Origin: Polaromonas sp.
GTDB lineage: Bacteria; Pseudomonadota; Gammaproteobacteria; Burkholderiales; Burkholderiaceae_C
Direction: 5' to 3'
Length of the DNA stretch: 64,000 nt
Assembly (NCBI GenBank): GCA_028291985.1
Contig: JAQGNE010000059.1
Coordinates: forward strand, 1-64,000
Part shown: positions 34,371 to 44,372 of the stretch, piece after piece
How positions within the stretch are numbered: position 1 is the stretch's first letter
Layout: the number at the start of each line of letters is the position of its first letter
Made by a program: the position numbers and the translations under genes
The notes under the pieces: generated by a model
Databases searched by the model: none
The model's input: only the letters and a program-made list of their open reading frames with translations
What the model was told of the DNA's origin: nothing

Positions 34371-35144
34371 ATGTTTGCGGCTTTTCTACCGGTTTTTGCA
34401 AAGCGCCGTTCCGCTTGCGCCAGGCCTGTGCAGGCTCGCAAGGCAGCAGCCGGTTTTACCTTGATCGAACTGCTGGTTGCCATCAGCATCATGGCGCTGC
34501 TCGCAGTGCTGAGCTGGCGTGGGCTGGACGGCATGGCGCGTGCGCAGGCCCAGACCAGCCAGCGTGCCGATGAGGTGCTGACGCTGCAGGCCGGGCTGGC
34601 GCAATGGAAGCTCGATCTTGACTCGATGAGCCACCTCGCCAATCTCACCAGTATGGACTGGGACGGGCGCGTGCTGCGGCTCACGCGTCGCAGCGCGCTC
34701 TCGGGTGATGACCTTCAAGTGGTCGCCTGGACACGTCAGGGCACTGACGGCGGCCAATGGGTAAGGTGGCAATCGGCGCCATTGCGCACCCTGGCTGCAT
34801 GGAATGATGCCTGGACACGGGCTGCGAACTGGGCGCAGTTTCCGGGCGGCGACGACGGGCGCAGCGAGGTTGCCATCGTGCCCTTGGCCGACTGGCAAAT
34901 CTTCTTTTACCGCGGCGGCGCCTGGAGCAATTCGCTGTCGAGTGAAGGTACTTCGGCTGCCCCTGCAGTGCCGGGTCAGGCGCCGCCCGAGCAGCCCGTG
35001 CCTCCTGCTGGCGGTGCTGCGGCCGCGGCACCGACCGTGCCTGATGGTGTACGCGTGGTGCTCATCCTGCCACCAGGCCAGGCCGTCACCGGAAGGTTGA
35101 CCATCGACTGGGTACTGCCCACGCTAAGCGGGGCGCGGACATGA
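34371..35144 (+). CDS. gspJ: Type II secretion minor pseudopilin GspJ
   Basis: 257 residues. The pre-pilin motif AAAG|FTLIELLVAISIMALLAVLSWRGLDGM starts near residue 27. The body includes KLDLDSMSHLANLTSM and LRLTRRSALSGDDLQVVAW. It carries a Pro/Ala/Gly-rich stretch near residues 190-225 (TSAAPAVPGQAPPEQPVPPA) inside the C-terminal part, an insertion unlike the usual GspJ. Start at 34371 leaves a long basic leader of 26 residues. The stop overlaps gspK by four bases. Confidence 0.93.
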   Translation: MFAAFLPVFAKRRSACARPVQARKAAAGFTLIELLVAISIMALLAVLSWRGLDGMARAQAQTSQRADEVLTLQAGLAQWKLDLDSMSHLANLTSMDWDGRVLRLTRRSALSGDDLQVVAWTRQGTDGGQWVRWQSAPLRTLAAWNDAWTRAANWAQFPGGDDGRSEVAIVPLADWQIFFYRGGAWSNSLSSEGTSAAPAVPGQAPPEQPVPPAGGAAAAAPTVPDGVRVVLILPPGQAVTGRLTIDWVLPTLSGART

Positions 35145-36145
35145 GCTGGCGGTACGCCGCTGTTCGTGGGCGCCGCGAGGCTGGCGCTGCGCTTCTGGCG
35201 GCCATGCTCACCGTCACGCTGGTGGCCACCTTTGCAGCGGCCGCACTGTGGCAACAGTTTCGCAGCACCGAAGTTGAGGCGGCCGAACGCATCAGGGTTC
35301 AGTCGGGGTGGCTCCTGACAGGCTCTCTTGACTGGGCACGGCTTATCCTGCGCGAGGACAGCCGCGCGGGCGGTGCAGACCATCTTGCGGAACCCTGGGC
35401 GGTGCCACTGAATGAAGCGCGTCTGTCAAGCTTTCTAGCGGTCGACAAGGAGGCGAGCGTTACCGAGCGCGAGGCTTTCCTGTCAGGCCAGATCAGCGAC
35501 ATGCAGGCGCGGCTGAATGTGGCCAACCTGGCCGACGGTGGCGCTATTTCCGAGACCGCCTTGCTGGCTTTCGAAAGGCTTTTTACCTTGCTGGGTCTCC
35601 CATTGGAAGAACTCAACACACTGAGCAGCCAGTTGCTGCTCGCCACCGGCTCGCAGGGCGCCACCTCGACGCGCGGTGTACGGTCCGCACCAGTGGCGTC
35701 CAGCGCCCTGATGCCCCGGCGGGTCGAGCAACTGGTGTGGCTGGGGCTGTCGCCGCAAACACTGGCCGCGCTGCACCCTTTCATCACCTTGCTGCCAGTG
35801 CCCACGCCGGTCAACCTCAATACCGCCAGCGCAGAGGTCATCTACGCCAGCACGCCCGGCGTTGAAATGGCCGAAGTGCAGCGGCTGCTGGCTGTACGTG
35901 AGCGCAGTCATTTCAGAAACCTCGCGGATGCGGGCCAGGCGTTGGGCGGTCAGCCCGGGCGCACCGTTGAAGGCCAGCAAGGCGTTACATCGCGTTTCTT
36001 CGAGGTTCGCGGACAGCTTCGGCTGGACAACGTGGTGGTGCAGGAACTCTCGCTGGTTCAGCGCGACGGTGTAACCGTGCGCACCCTGTGGCGTGACCGC
36101 GGCGCTGTCGCTGACATTCCGAGCGGGCCGCAGGTCCGGCCGTGA
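35141..36145 (+). CDS. gspK: Type II secretion minor pseudopilin GspK
   Basis: 334 residues. The N-terminus has a leader-like REAG|AALLAAMLTVTLVATFAAAALW, the form found in GspK (no Glu at +5). The body includes AERIRVQSGWLLTGSLDWARLILREDSR and the DUF-like VNLNTASAEVIYAS of GspK's helix-hairpin-helix. It is the largest pseudopilin and tops the tip complex. It overlaps gspJ by four bases and is followed by a 112-bp gap before gspL. Confidence 0.93.
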   Translation: MSWRYAAVRGRREAGAALLAAMLTVTLVATFAAAALWQQFRSTEVEAAERIRVQSGWLLTGSLDWARLILREDSRAGGADHLAEPWAVPLNEARLSSFLAVDKEASVTEREAFLSGQISDMQARLNVANLADGGAISETALLAFERLFTLLGLPLEELNTLSSQLLLATGSQGATSTRGVRSAPVASSALMPRRVEQLVWLGLSPQTLAALHPFITLLPVPTPVNLNTASAEVIYASTPGVEMAEVQRLLAVRERSHFRNLADAGQALGGQPGRTVEGQQGVTSRFFEVRGQLRLDNVVVQELSLVQRDGVTVRTLWRDRGAVADIPSGPQVRP

Positions 36146-36257
36146 TGACCGCATACATCACTAAAAGTTGGTGCCCGCTTACGCGGTGTGACAGAGCAGC
36201 CAACACATCATTCGGTCCAGGCGCTAACCTACAATCCGCGAAGAGCTACCACGCCCC

Positions 36258-37490
36258 ATGAGTACATTCATCATTTGCCTTCCGACCACCGAAAGCAGTG
36301 CTGCGGTCAACTACGACTACGCGCTGACGGGCGATGGCCTTCATCTGGCAGACCATGCCAGCGCGCCGCTTGTCTTGCTGCCGGCTGTACAACGGGGTAC
36401 CGAACTGGTCGCTGTGGTACCGGTGGACGCCCTGTCGTGGCACCGTGTCGAGTTACCCAAGGGCATTGGTGCGAATTCGCCGCGCCTGCGCACCGTGCTG
36501 GACAACCTGCTGGAAGACCGGCTGCTGGACGATCCGGCCCAGTTGCATCTGGCGCTGGGCCCCGCTACGCCCGGCGCGGGCTCGGTATGGGTTGCGGCCT
36601 GTAACCGCAACTGGTTGCGGTCCCATTTGCAGGCGCTGGAATCGGCAGGCCGTCCAGTGGCCCGCATCGTGCCGGAATTTGCGCCCGAGGCCGGGCCGCT
36701 GCAGGTGCATCTGACGGGCGAGGCCGATCTGCCCTATTTGATTGCCACCGGCGAGGCCATACAGGGCGTGCTACGTGTGCCGCTGAGTGCCGCATCGCTG
36801 GCGCTGCTTCCGGTTCCAGCGTCCGATCAGCCGGTGCTGATAGCCGCGGAGCCTGCGGTGGCGGCGCTGGGCGAGGACCTGCTGCAGAGCAAGGTCAACC
36901 TGTTGACGCGGCCGCAACGCTGGCTGGATGCTGCGCGCTCGTCCTGGGACCTGGCGCAATTCGACATGTCCAGCTCGGGCGGGGCACGCACAGTCAAACG
37001 TTTGTCAGGCGCGGGCCGAGCCCTGCTGCAAGCGCCCAGCCTTCAGCCGGCACGCTGGGGTGTGGCCGCACTGGTGCTGGCAAATCTTGTCGGTCTCAAT
37101 GCCTGGGCCTGGAAAGAACAATCTGCGCTGCAGGCGCGTCGCTTGGCGATACGCGACACGTTGACCCGCACCTTTCCGCAGATCCGGGTGGTGGTTGACG
37201 CGCCGCTGCAAATGGACCGTGAGGTCACCGCCTTGCGCCAGGCCACCGGAGCGGCGTCACCGCGGGACCTGGAAGCCATGCTCGCTGCACTGGGCGCTGC
37301 CGTGCCCGCAGGTCAAACTGTTTCGGCCATCGATTATTCGGCCGGCGAGGCACGCGTCAAGGGCCTGCAACTGGCTGGACCTGACGCGAGCAACCTTTCA
37401 TCGCAACTGGCGGTTCAGGGTTATGGCTTTCGCACCGACGGCGATACCACCACCCTGCGCCCGACCGACGCGAAAGAAGGTGCGCCATGA
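36258..37490 (+). CDS. gspL: Type II secretion inner-membrane platform protein GspL
   Basis: 410 residues. The N-terminal cytoplasmic actin-like domain (about 1-260) contains LPKGIGANSPRLRTVLDNLLEDRLLDDPAQLHLALGP. A single membrane helix follows near 270-290 (WGVAALVLANLVGLNAWAW), then a small periplasmic ferredoxin-like domain. GspL anchors the GspE ATPase to the membrane. Its stop overlaps the gspM start by four bases. Confidence 0.92.
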   Translation: MSTFIICLPTTESSAAVNYDYALTGDGLHLADHASAPLVLLPAVQRGTELVAVVPVDALSWHRVELPKGIGANSPRLRTVLDNLLEDRLLDDPAQLHLALGPATPGAGSVWVAACNRNWLRSHLQALESAGRPVARIVPEFAPEAGPLQVHLTGEADLPYLIATGEAIQGVLRVPLSAASLALLPVPASDQPVLIAAEPAVAALGEDLLQSKVNLLTRPQRWLDAARSSWDLAQFDMSSSGGARTVKRLSGAGRALLQAPSLQPARWGVAALVLANLVGLNAWAWKEQSALQARRLAIRDTLTRTFPQIRVVVDAPLQMDREVTALRQATGAASPRDLEAMLAALGAAVPAGQTVSAIDYSAGEARVKGLQLAGPDASNLSSQLAVQGYGFRTDGDTTTLRPTDAKEGAP

Positions 37491-38089
37491 GTAAACTGAA
37501 ACTGCCTCCTGTTCTGGCCCCGGTACAAACCCGCTGGCAGGCGATCGCACCGCGCGAGCAGGCGCTCATCACCGCTGCTGCCTGGCTGATCGGCCTTGCG
37601 CTGATCTGGTGGCTGCTGATGGCGCCGCCCCTGCGCATGCTGGGACAGGCTGATGCGCAGCGACGCAGTCTGGACGCGCAGGTTCAAAAAATGCAGGCAT
37701 TGCAGGCGCAAGCGCAGACACTGCAATCACAGCCAAAACTTAGCCGCGAAGAGGCGGTGCGCGCCCTTGAATCCTCGGTACGTCAACGCTTGGGCACTGC
37801 CGCACAGCTCAGCGTGACAGGCGATCGCGCCACCCTGGCTTTTCGCAGCGTGCCTGCGGATGCACTGGCGCAATGGTTGACCCAGGCGCGGGTCAACGCC
37901 CGCGCCATCCCTTCCGAAGCGCGCCTGTCCCGCGCGAGCCCGGGCGCAGCGGCTTCCGCCGCCCCAGCAGCAGCCGGAGCTCCGCGCGGCTTTACCGGTG
38001 CAGGAGCGCCTGGCACACCGGCGCCTCAGGCTGCCGGCGCAACGGTTGCCTGGGACGGCACGATGGTGATGAGTCTGCCGGCGCAATAA
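37487..38089 (+). CDS. gspM: Type II secretion inner-membrane platform protein GspM
   Basis: 200 residues. Cytoplasmic start, then one membrane helix near residues 28-45 (LITAAAWLIGLALIWWLLM), a coiled-coil-like region (LGQADAQRRSLDAQVQKMQALQAQAQ) and a periplasmic domain. The C-terminal part is rich in Ala and Pro (SRASPGAAASAAPAAAGAPRG). It pairs with GspL in the assembly platform. The ATG overlaps the gspL stop. Confidence 0.9.
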   Translation: MSKLKLPPVLAPVQTRWQAIAPREQALITAAAWLIGLALIWWLLMAPPLRMLGQADAQRRSLDAQVQKMQALQAQAQTLQSQPKLSREEAVRALESSVRQRLGTAAQLSVTGDRATLAFRSVPADALAQWLTQARVNARAIPSEARLSRASPGAAASAAPAAAGAPRGFTGAGAPGTPAPQAAGATVAWDGTMVMSLPAQ

Positions 38090-38169
38090 ACGGCTGTGTC
38101 CATCGCCCGCATGAGAGTTTTCTGCTTGCCCGACCCCTGCTTTCTGCCAGAGTGCAAGGTTGCCGGCTC

Positions 38170-38985
38170 ATGAGCCGAACGGCCGCTCTGATGCAGGCCA
38201 CTGCACGGCATCCCGTAGTTGATCCTCCCTGGCGCTGGGCGGCGCTGGGTTTGGTCGTCGGCGTAGCAGCTGCCTTGCTGCTTTTCGCCCCTGCGAGCTG
38301 GATGGCCCTGGCCCTTGCGCGCGCAACAGCCGGGCAGCTGCAGCTGGTGGACACGCGGGGAACAATCTGGACGGGTTCTGGCCGTCTCATGCTGTCGGGC
38401 GGTGCGGGCAGCCGGGACAGCGCTGTGTTGCCAGGGCGGCTGGACTGGACATTTCGACCTGGCTGGCTGGCGGCTCACCTCAGGCTGCGGGCAGCCTGCT
38501 GCACCGCCGAGCCGCTACAGGCGCGGCTGGGCCGCGGCTGGGGCCGCACCACCCTGCAGATCGCCGACGGCGCTTCGCAATGGCCTGCTGTTGTGCTGGC
38601 CGGACTCGGCACGCCGTGGAATACTGTCCAGCCTGAGGGTTCTTTGCAGTTGATGACACGGGGGCTGTCAGTAGAATGGGTTGAAGGGCGCGTCTCGCTT
38701 TCCGGGCAGGCCGAACTGGCGGCGATGGCCATGTCCTCCCGACTGTCCACGCTCAGGCCTATGGGCAGTTATCGTTTGAAGCTTGCCGGCGGAGCCACAC
38801 CGACGCTTGAACTTGCCACGATTGAAGGCAGCCTGCAACTGAGCGGCAGCGGAAGCTGGGTAGGTTCCCGCCTTCGCTTTCAGGGCCTTGCCAGCGCCGC
38901 GCCGGAGCATGAAGCTTCGCTGAGCAATCTGCTGAACATCATCGGGCGCCGCAGTGGCGCGCGCTCCATCATTTCACTGGGCTAA
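38170..38985 (+). CDS. gspN: Type II secretion protein GspN
   Basis: 271 residues from the ATG at 38170 (MSRTAALMQATARHP). One N-terminal membrane helix (WAALGLVVGVAAALLLFAP), then a periplasmic beta-rich domain with ATAGQLQLVDTRGTIWTGSGRLML, the GspN signature region. GspN occurs in some but not all type II systems, and its function is unclear. It is 80 bp after gspM and 4 bp before gspD; the larger frame extending upstream overlaps gspM and is not used. Confidence 0.87.
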   Translation: MSRTAALMQATARHPVVDPPWRWAALGLVVGVAAALLLFAPASWMALALARATAGQLQLVDTRGTIWTGSGRLMLSGGAGSRDSAVLPGRLDWTFRPGWLAAHLRLRAACCTAEPLQARLGRGWGRTTLQIADGASQWPAVVLAGLGTPWNTVQPEGSLQLMTRGLSVEWVEGRVSLSGQAELAAMAMSSRLSTLRPMGSYRLKLAGGATPTLELATIEGSLQLSGSGSWVGSRLRFQGLASAAPEHEASLSNLLNIIGRRSGARSIISLG

Positions 38986-38989
38986 ACAT

Positions 38990-41236
38990 ATGACCACCCG
39001 ACAACATCATCACAAAGCTGCACCCAAGGTGACCACGGGCATTGCCGCCGTGCGCTCACCTTTTGCTATTGTTTCAATAGCGGTACTCGCAATGATTTCG
39101 GGAGCTAGCGGCCAATTACATGCTCAAAACGCGCCGCAGGGTCCAGCGCCGGCGGCGCAGGGCGCTGCACCGCGATCCAGCGGGCCGGTCACCCTGAACT
39201 TTGCAAATGCCGAGATCGAGGCGGTTGCCCGCACCATGGCAGTCATCACCGGGCGCAATGTGGTGGTCGATCCGCGCGTCAAGGGCACGATGACGCTGAT
39301 CACCACCAATCCGGTCACGCCAGCGATGGCTTTGCGCCAGTTTTCGACCCAGCTGCGTACCCAGGGTTTCGCACTGGTTGAGTCGGCCGGGCTTTATCTG
39401 GTGGTGCCGGAAGCCGATGCCAAGCTTCAAAGCGGCGGTGTTTCGGCGGGCCGTCCGCCGGCGGCCAGCGGCCAGATCATCACGCAGATATTCCGGCTCA
39501 ACCACGAGACCGCCAACAACCTGGTGCCGGTGCTTCGGCCGCTGATCAGCCCGAACAACACCATCAATGTGAACCCGGGTAACAACTCGCTGATCGTTAC
39601 CGACTATTCCGATAACCTACAGCGCATCGGCACCATCATTGCCGCGCTGGATGTGGCCAACGCCACCGGCGTGGAAATCATCCGGCTGCAGCACGCCATC
39701 GCAACTGACCTGGCACCACTGGTCACCCGGCTGGTCGAATCCGGTGGCGCTGGCGCTGCTGTAGCCGGACAGGCCGATACATCATTCAGAACCACTCTGG
39801 TAGCCGAGCCGCGCAGCAATTCACTGATCCTGAGGGCTGCCAACCCGGCCCGCCTTGCGCTGGTGCGTACGCTGGTTGAGAAGCTCGACCAGGCGTCATC
39901 CACAGGCGCCCGTCCCGGCTCTGGCGAGGGTTCAGCTGCCGGAAATATCTATGTTGTCTATCTCAAAAACGCTGATGCGTCCAAGCTGGCAACCACCTTG
40001 CGTGCCGCGATGGCTGCCAATGCGGTCGGCCCTGGCGCTGGCGGCGGGGCGGGCGGTATCACCAACGTTTCAGCGTCACCTGCCAACACCGGCAGCATTT
40101 CCCCCACGGGCGGCGCCAGCGGTGTCGTCAGCGCGGCTGCTTCTACAAGCCTGGCCAGTAACCAGCCTTCGACGGGCGGCCAGATCCAGGCCGACCCGGC
40201 CACCAACTCCCTCATCATCACCGCGCCAGAGCCACAGTACCGCCAGTTGCGTGCGGTGATCGACCGGCTGGATTCACGCCGGGCGCAGGTCTATATCGAG
40301 AGCCTGATTGCCGAGGTCAATTCGGACAAGGCGGCCGAATTCGGTGTGCAGTTTCAAAGCCTGCTCGGCAACCGCGCGGCCATTGGCAGCAACTTCAACA
40401 TCGCCGGCACCAACATCATCTCGCTGGCTGCCGGGGCTGCAGCGGGAACGCTGGCCACCAGCGGCACCACACTGGGCACCGGCCTCAATTTCGGCGCTGT
40501 CAACGGCAACGGGGTGCTCGGGCTGCTGGCGCGCTTTCTCGAGCGGACCGGCGATGGCAACATTCTGTCGACGCCTAACCTGCTGACGCTGGATAACGAA
40601 GAGGCTCGCATCGTGATCGGCCAGAACGTGCCTTTCATCACCGGCTCCTTCACCAATACGGGCGGCGGCAACAACGGTTCAGTCAATCCTTTCCAGACCG
40701 TTGAACGCAAGGACGTCGGGCTCACCCTGCGGGTCAAGCCGCAGATCAGCGAAGACGGCAGTGTCAAGATGCAGATTTTCCAGGAGATCAGCAGCGTGCA
40801 GGCCTCCACGGTTCGCGACCCGAACGGCCCGACAACGAACAAGCGCTCCATCGAGTCGAACGTGGTGGTCGGTGACGGCTCGATCGTGGTGTTGGGCGGC
40901 TTGCTGCAGGACGAGTTCTCAGGCGGCCAGGAAAAGGTGCCAGGCCTTGGCGACGTGCCCGTGGTGGGCAACCTGTTCAAGGCGGAAACCCGTAGGCGGC
41001 AGAAGACCAACCTGATGGTGTTCCTGCGTCCAGTGGTCGTGCGCGACGCGCCGTCCACCGAGAACCTATCGCTGGACCGCTATGAAATGATGCGCGGCGC
41101 GCAAAAAGATGCCCAGCCGCTGCCCAGTTCTTTGGTGCCGATCAATGCCGCGCCGATTGTGCCGCCGCAGGCACCCCCTACCGCGCCTTCATTGCCACCC
41201 TTGATGGCGCCTTCGGTCAACCCTGTAGAGCGGTAA
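38990..41236 (+). CDS. gspD: Type II secretion outer-membrane secretin GspD
   Basis: 748 residues. A signal sequence follows a long polar start (cleavage near GQLHAQ). N0 and N1-N3 domains ([36 protein letters not shown]) lead to the secretin domain: [42 protein letters not shown] and the conserved [30 protein letters not shown] Gly/Ser-rich loop lies between N2 and N3 (about 360-400). A GCTAT/ATAGC-type repeat (39064-39081) is embedded in the signal-peptide coding region. It forms the gated pore for folded proteins. Confidence 0.96.
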   Translation: MTTRQHHHKAAPKVTTGIAAVRSPFAIVSIAVLAMISGASGQLHAQNAPQGPAPAAQGAAPRSSGPVTLNFANAEIEAVARTMAVITGRNVVVDPRVKGTMTLITTNPVTPAMALRQFSTQLRTQGFALVESAGLYLVVPEADAKLQSGGVSAGRPPAASGQIITQIFRLNHETANNLVPVLRPLISPNNTINVNPGNNSLIVTDYSDNLQRIGTIIAALDVANATGVEIIRLQHAIATDLAPLVTRLVESGGAGAAVAGQADTSFRTTLVAEPRSNSLILRAANPARLALVRTLVEKLDQASSTGARPGSGEGSAAGNIYVVYLKNADASKLATTLRAAMAANAVGPGAGGGAGGITNVSASPANTGSISPTGGASGVVSAAASTSLASNQPSTGGQIQADPATNSLIITAPEPQYRQLRAVIDRLDSRRAQVYIESLIAEVNSDKAAEFGVQFQSLLGNRAAIGSNFNIAGTNIISLAAGAAAGTLATSGTTLGTGLNFGAVNGNGVLGLLARFLERTGDGNILSTPNLLTLDNEEARIVIGQNVPFITGSFTNTGGGNNGSVNPFQTVERKDVGLTLRVKPQISEDGSVKMQIFQEISSVQASTVRDPNGPTTNKRSIESNVVVGDGSIVVLGGLLQDEFSGGQEKVPGLGDVPVVGNLFKAETRRRQKTNLMVFLRPVVVRDAPSTENLSLDRYEMMRGAQKDAQPLPSSLVPINAAPIVPPQAPPTAPSLPPLMAPSVNPVER
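39064..39081. repeat. GCTAT/ATAGC repeat inside gspD
   Basis: TGCTATTGTTTCAATAGC lies in frame within the signal-peptide region and is read as AIVSIA. The arms GCTAT and ATAGC match the intergenic family. Confidence 0.5.
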
Positions 41237-41246
41237 GCAGCAAGCT

Positions 41247-42647
41247 ATGCGATATCCCCTGCCTTACGCCTTTGCACGTACCGCCGGCCTGCTGCTCGAA
41301 GACGACGGCCAGGCCATGGTGCTCTGGCACAACCCCAGCCCTGACCTGGGTGCGATGGGCGAGGTCATGCGCAAATTTTCCGGGCAAGGCACTTCCTTCG
41401 CCCTGCAAAAGGCCGACGCGGGCACCGTTGCGCAGCGCATCAGCGCGGCCTATGCTGGCGGCGAGTCGAGCGCCGCCACCGTGGTGAGCGAGGTCGAATC
41501 GGACGCCGACCTGTCCCGCATGATGCAGGACCTGCCGGCAGTAGAAGACCTGCTGGAAACCTCGGACGACGCGCCCATCATCCGCATGCTCAATGCGCTG
41601 CTGACCCAGGCGGCACGCGACGGCGCCAGCGACATCCACATCGAGCCCTACGAGCGCCATTCCAGTGTGCGGTTCAGGGTAGACGGCACGCTGCGCGAGG
41701 TCGTGCAACCGAACCGCGCGCTGCACGCGGCATTGATTTCGCGCCTGAAGATCATGGCTGATCTGGATATTTCAGAAAAGCGTTTGCCGCAGGACGGCCG
41801 CATCAGCCTGCGCATCGGAACGCGCGCGGTCGATGTGCGTGTCAGCACCTTGCCCAGCGCCCACGGCGAGCGGGCGGTGTTGCGCCTGCTGGACAAGAGC
41901 GAGAGCAAACTGAGTCTCGAGTCGGTCGGCATGCAGGGCGATGTGCTGCGCCGTTTTGAGTCGCTGGTGACGCAGCCGCACGGCATCATTCTGGTAACCG
42001 GCCCAACTGGTTCCGGCAAGACCACCACGCTGTATGCAGCGCTGCAGCGGCTGGACGCCGGCGCCAGCAACATCATGACGGTCGAAGACCCGATTGAGTA
42101 CGAGCTGGCCGGTATCGGGCAGACGCAGGTCAACGCCAAGATCGACCTGGACTTTGCAAAAGCCCTACGCGCCATCCTGAGGCAGGACCCGGATGTCATC
42201 ATGATCGGCGAGATCCGTGACTTCGAAACCGCTCAGATTGCCATTCAGGCATCGCTCACCGGGCATCTGGTGTTGGCGACCCTGCACACCAACGATGCGG
42301 CCAGTGCCGTTACCCGGCTCACCGACATGGGCGTCGAACCTTTTCTGCTCAGCTCGTCCTTGCTGGGTGTGCTGGCGCAGCGGCTGGTGCGCAAGGTGTG
42401 CGTCCAGTGCGCCGGCGCCGGCTGCGCTGCCTGCGGCCAGACGGGCTACCAGGGCCGTACCGGTATTTTCGAGTTGATGGTGGCCAACGACGCCATCCGC
42501 GCCCAGGTGCACAACCGTACTTCCGAGGCCGATATCCGCGAGGCCGCGATTGCCGGTGGCATGACACTGATGCGCGAAGATGGGGAAAGGCTGGTGGCTG
42601 CCGGCATCACGTCGCGTGAAGAGTTGATGCGGGTCACGCGTGATTGA
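41247..42647 (+). CDS. gspE: Type II secretion ATPase GspE
   Basis: 466 residues. The ATPase core has Walker [19 protein letters not shown], Asp box VEDPIEY, Walker B-region [19 protein letters not shown], and His box [15 protein letters not shown]. Near the C-terminus a four-cysteine zinc motif ([13 protein letters not shown]) is present, as is usual for GspE. N-terminal contacts with GspL are in the first 90 residues. The gene starts 10 bp after gspD. A GC-rich repeat follows the stop codon at once. Confidence 0.96.
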   Translation: MRYPLPYAFARTAGLLLEDDGQAMVLWHNPSPDLGAMGEVMRKFSGQGTSFALQKADAGTVAQRISAAYAGGESSAATVVSEVESDADLSRMMQDLPAVEDLLETSDDAPIIRMLNALLTQAARDGASDIHIEPYERHSSVRFRVDGTLREVVQPNRALHAALISRLKIMADLDISEKRLPQDGRISLRIGTRAVDVRVSTLPSAHGERAVLRLLDKSESKLSLESVGMQGDVLRRFESLVTQPHGIILVTGPTGSGKTTTLYAALQRLDAGASNIMTVEDPIEYELAGIGQTQVNAKIDLDFAKALRAILRQDPDVIMIGEIRDFETAQIAIQASLTGHLVLATLHTNDAASAVTRLTDMGVEPFLLSSSLLGVLAQRLVRKVCVQCAGAGCAACGQTGYQGRTGIFELMVANDAIRAQVHNRTSEADIREAAIAGGMTLMREDGERLVAAGITSREELMRVTRD

Positions 42648-42857
42648 TGTGGCCCCCCACGGTCGCGCACCGCGTGTCGCTCCCTGCCCCCCGAGGGGCT
42701 GCTGCGCCTGCGGATTGGCGGAGCCAGACCTGCGGCCCCTGCTTGAACAGACAGGTGGCGCTTACGCTTCCCGGACCGTGCTGCTGTCCAAAAGCTGCAA
42801 TCCGCTCAGGGCGCTTCGGCGCGGCCTTTTCGCCTTTGAACAGAGATAAACCGACCC
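42648..42857. repeat. GC-rich intergenic repeat between gspE and gspF
   Basis: From 42649 onward GTGGCCCCCCACGGTCGCGC is the reverse complement of the sequence beside the livF and livH stops (GCAACCGTGGGGGCCAC). It extends through CTCCCTGCCCCCCGAGGGGC to about 42751 (CGGCCCCTGCTTGAACAG). A second half-unit may follow to about 42845. The repeat begins directly after the gspE stop codon and splits gspE from gspF by 210 bp in an otherwise tight operon. Confidence 0.7.
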
Positions 42858-44090
42858 ATGCCCGCCTATTCGTTTGAAGCGATGCAAAGCGACGGCAAGA
42901 CGCGTCGCGGCGTTATTGACGCTGATACCGCGAAGGCGGCGCGCAGTCTGTTGCGCACGCAGGCTTTGGTACCGTTGTCCGTCAGTCCGGTGGGCGGCGG
43001 TGAGGCTGCAGGGGCGCCCAAGTCGCTGCTACAAATCAATCTGTTTGGCGGCCATGTCTTCAATGCCACGCGGCTGGCCATCTGGACGCGGCAACTGGCG
43101 GGTCTGGTGTCGTCCGGCCTGCCGCTGGAGCGCGCCCTGACCGCCCTGGCCGACGAATCCGAAGACGAAAAGCAGCGCAATCTGGTGGCCGCCTTGCGGG
43201 CTGAAGTCAATGGGGGTTCGAGCTTCGCGCGCGCATTGGGGCGCCACCCGGGGGAGTTTTCCACCATCTACACCGCGGTCATTGGCGCGGGTGAGCAAAG
43301 CGGGCATCTGGGCATGGTGCTGGAGCGCCTGTCAGACGATCTGGAGGAGCGCCAGAACCTGAAGTCCAAACTGGTGGCGGCATCGCTGTATCCGGCCATC
43401 GTCACGCTGGTGGCTATTGTTATCGTGATGTTTCTGGTGGGCTATGTGGTGCCACAGGTCGCCAATGTGTTTGCCGGTACCAAGCGGGCCCTGCCATTCC
43501 TGACGGTGGCCATGCTGGCCATGAGCGATCTCGTGCGCAACTATGGCTGGGCCTTGCTGGGTGCTCTGGTTTTAATAGCTATAGGCGTACGTCTAGCCTT
43601 GCGAAACGAGTCTTTTCGTGAGAGTTTTGATGCTGCCACGCTGAATGTGCCCTTGGTGGGACGCCTGGCGCGGGACTACAACGCCGCGCGTTTCGCCAGC
43701 ACGCTGGCCATGCTGGCCGGTGCCGGGCTGCCGATTCTGAAGGCGCTGCAGGCCGCTGCAGAAACGCTGTCAAACCGCGCCATGCGCGCCGATGCACTCG
43801 ACGCTTTGCTGCTAGTGCGTGAAGGCGCCCCGCTGGCCTCGGCGCTAGGGCAGAAAAAGCGCTTTCCGGGGTTGGTCAGCATGTTTGCGCGCCTGGGCGA
43901 GCAGACCGGGCAGTTGCCGGTCATGCTGCAGCGCGCGGCGGTGCAGCTGTCCAGCGAGGTGCAGCGCCGGGCGCTGGCGCTTGCCACCATCCTGGAGCCC
44001 TTGCTGATCGTGGCAATGGGCCTGATCGTTATGCTGATCGTGCTGGCGGTCCTGCTGCCCATCATCCAGCTCAACCAGTTCGTCAAGTAG
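42858..44090 (+). CDS. gspF: Type II secretion inner-membrane protein GspF
   Basis: 410 residues. Two T2SF domains: the first near 70-195 with IWTRQLAGLVSSGLPLERAL and FSTIYTAVIGAGEQSGHLG, the second near 275-400 with ARFASTLAMLAGAGLPILKAL and MFARLGEQTGQLPVML. Three membrane helices, the last GLIVMLIVLAVLLPIIQLNQ. It is the central polytopic platform protein. The coding region contains a small TAATAGCTATAG repeat at about 43570-43585 inside the second membrane helix (LVLIAIGVRLA). It is the last gene of the secretion locus. Confidence 0.96.
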   Translation: MPAYSFEAMQSDGKTRRGVIDADTAKAARSLLRTQALVPLSVSPVGGGEAAGAPKSLLQINLFGGHVFNATRLAIWTRQLAGLVSSGLPLERALTALADESEDEKQRNLVAALRAEVNGGSSFARALGRHPGEFSTIYTAVIGAGEQSGHLGMVLERLSDDLEERQNLKSKLVAASLYPAIVTLVAIVIVMFLVGYVVPQVANVFAGTKRALPFLTVAMLAMSDLVRNYGWALLGALVLIAIGVRLALRNESFRESFDAATLNVPLVGRLARDYNAARFASTLAMLAGAGLPILKALQAAAETLSNRAMRADALDALLLVREGAPLASALGQKKRFPGLVSMFARLGEQTGQLPVMLQRAAVQLSSEVQRRALALATILEPLLIVAMGLIVMLIVLAVLLPIIQLNQFVK

Positions 44091-44372
44091 CCGAAAAGGG
44101 CTTGATGCGTGGGCGACGCAGGGTCGCAGCTTTCTGATCATCCTGCGGCATCGCCGCGGCGCACATGCGCGGCTGCACCTTTCCGGCGCTTCAGCGCTTG
44201 GCCTACACGTTGAGCTTGCTGTCGCGTTTACACCTGAGAGGTCATCGCTGCGGCATTGGCGGGCTGCTTGCAGCGTGACAGTCCGGGCATCAGACGCAGA
44301 GGCCATCAGGGCAGCCGGCAGGTGTTGCCGCACGGACCACTGCGGCAATTGCAGCCGATAACCCATCACACC

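Noticed and set aside
42648-42857. Hidden small gene between gspE and gspF
   Set aside because: The open frames here come from a GC-rich repeat that also occurs beside livF and livH.
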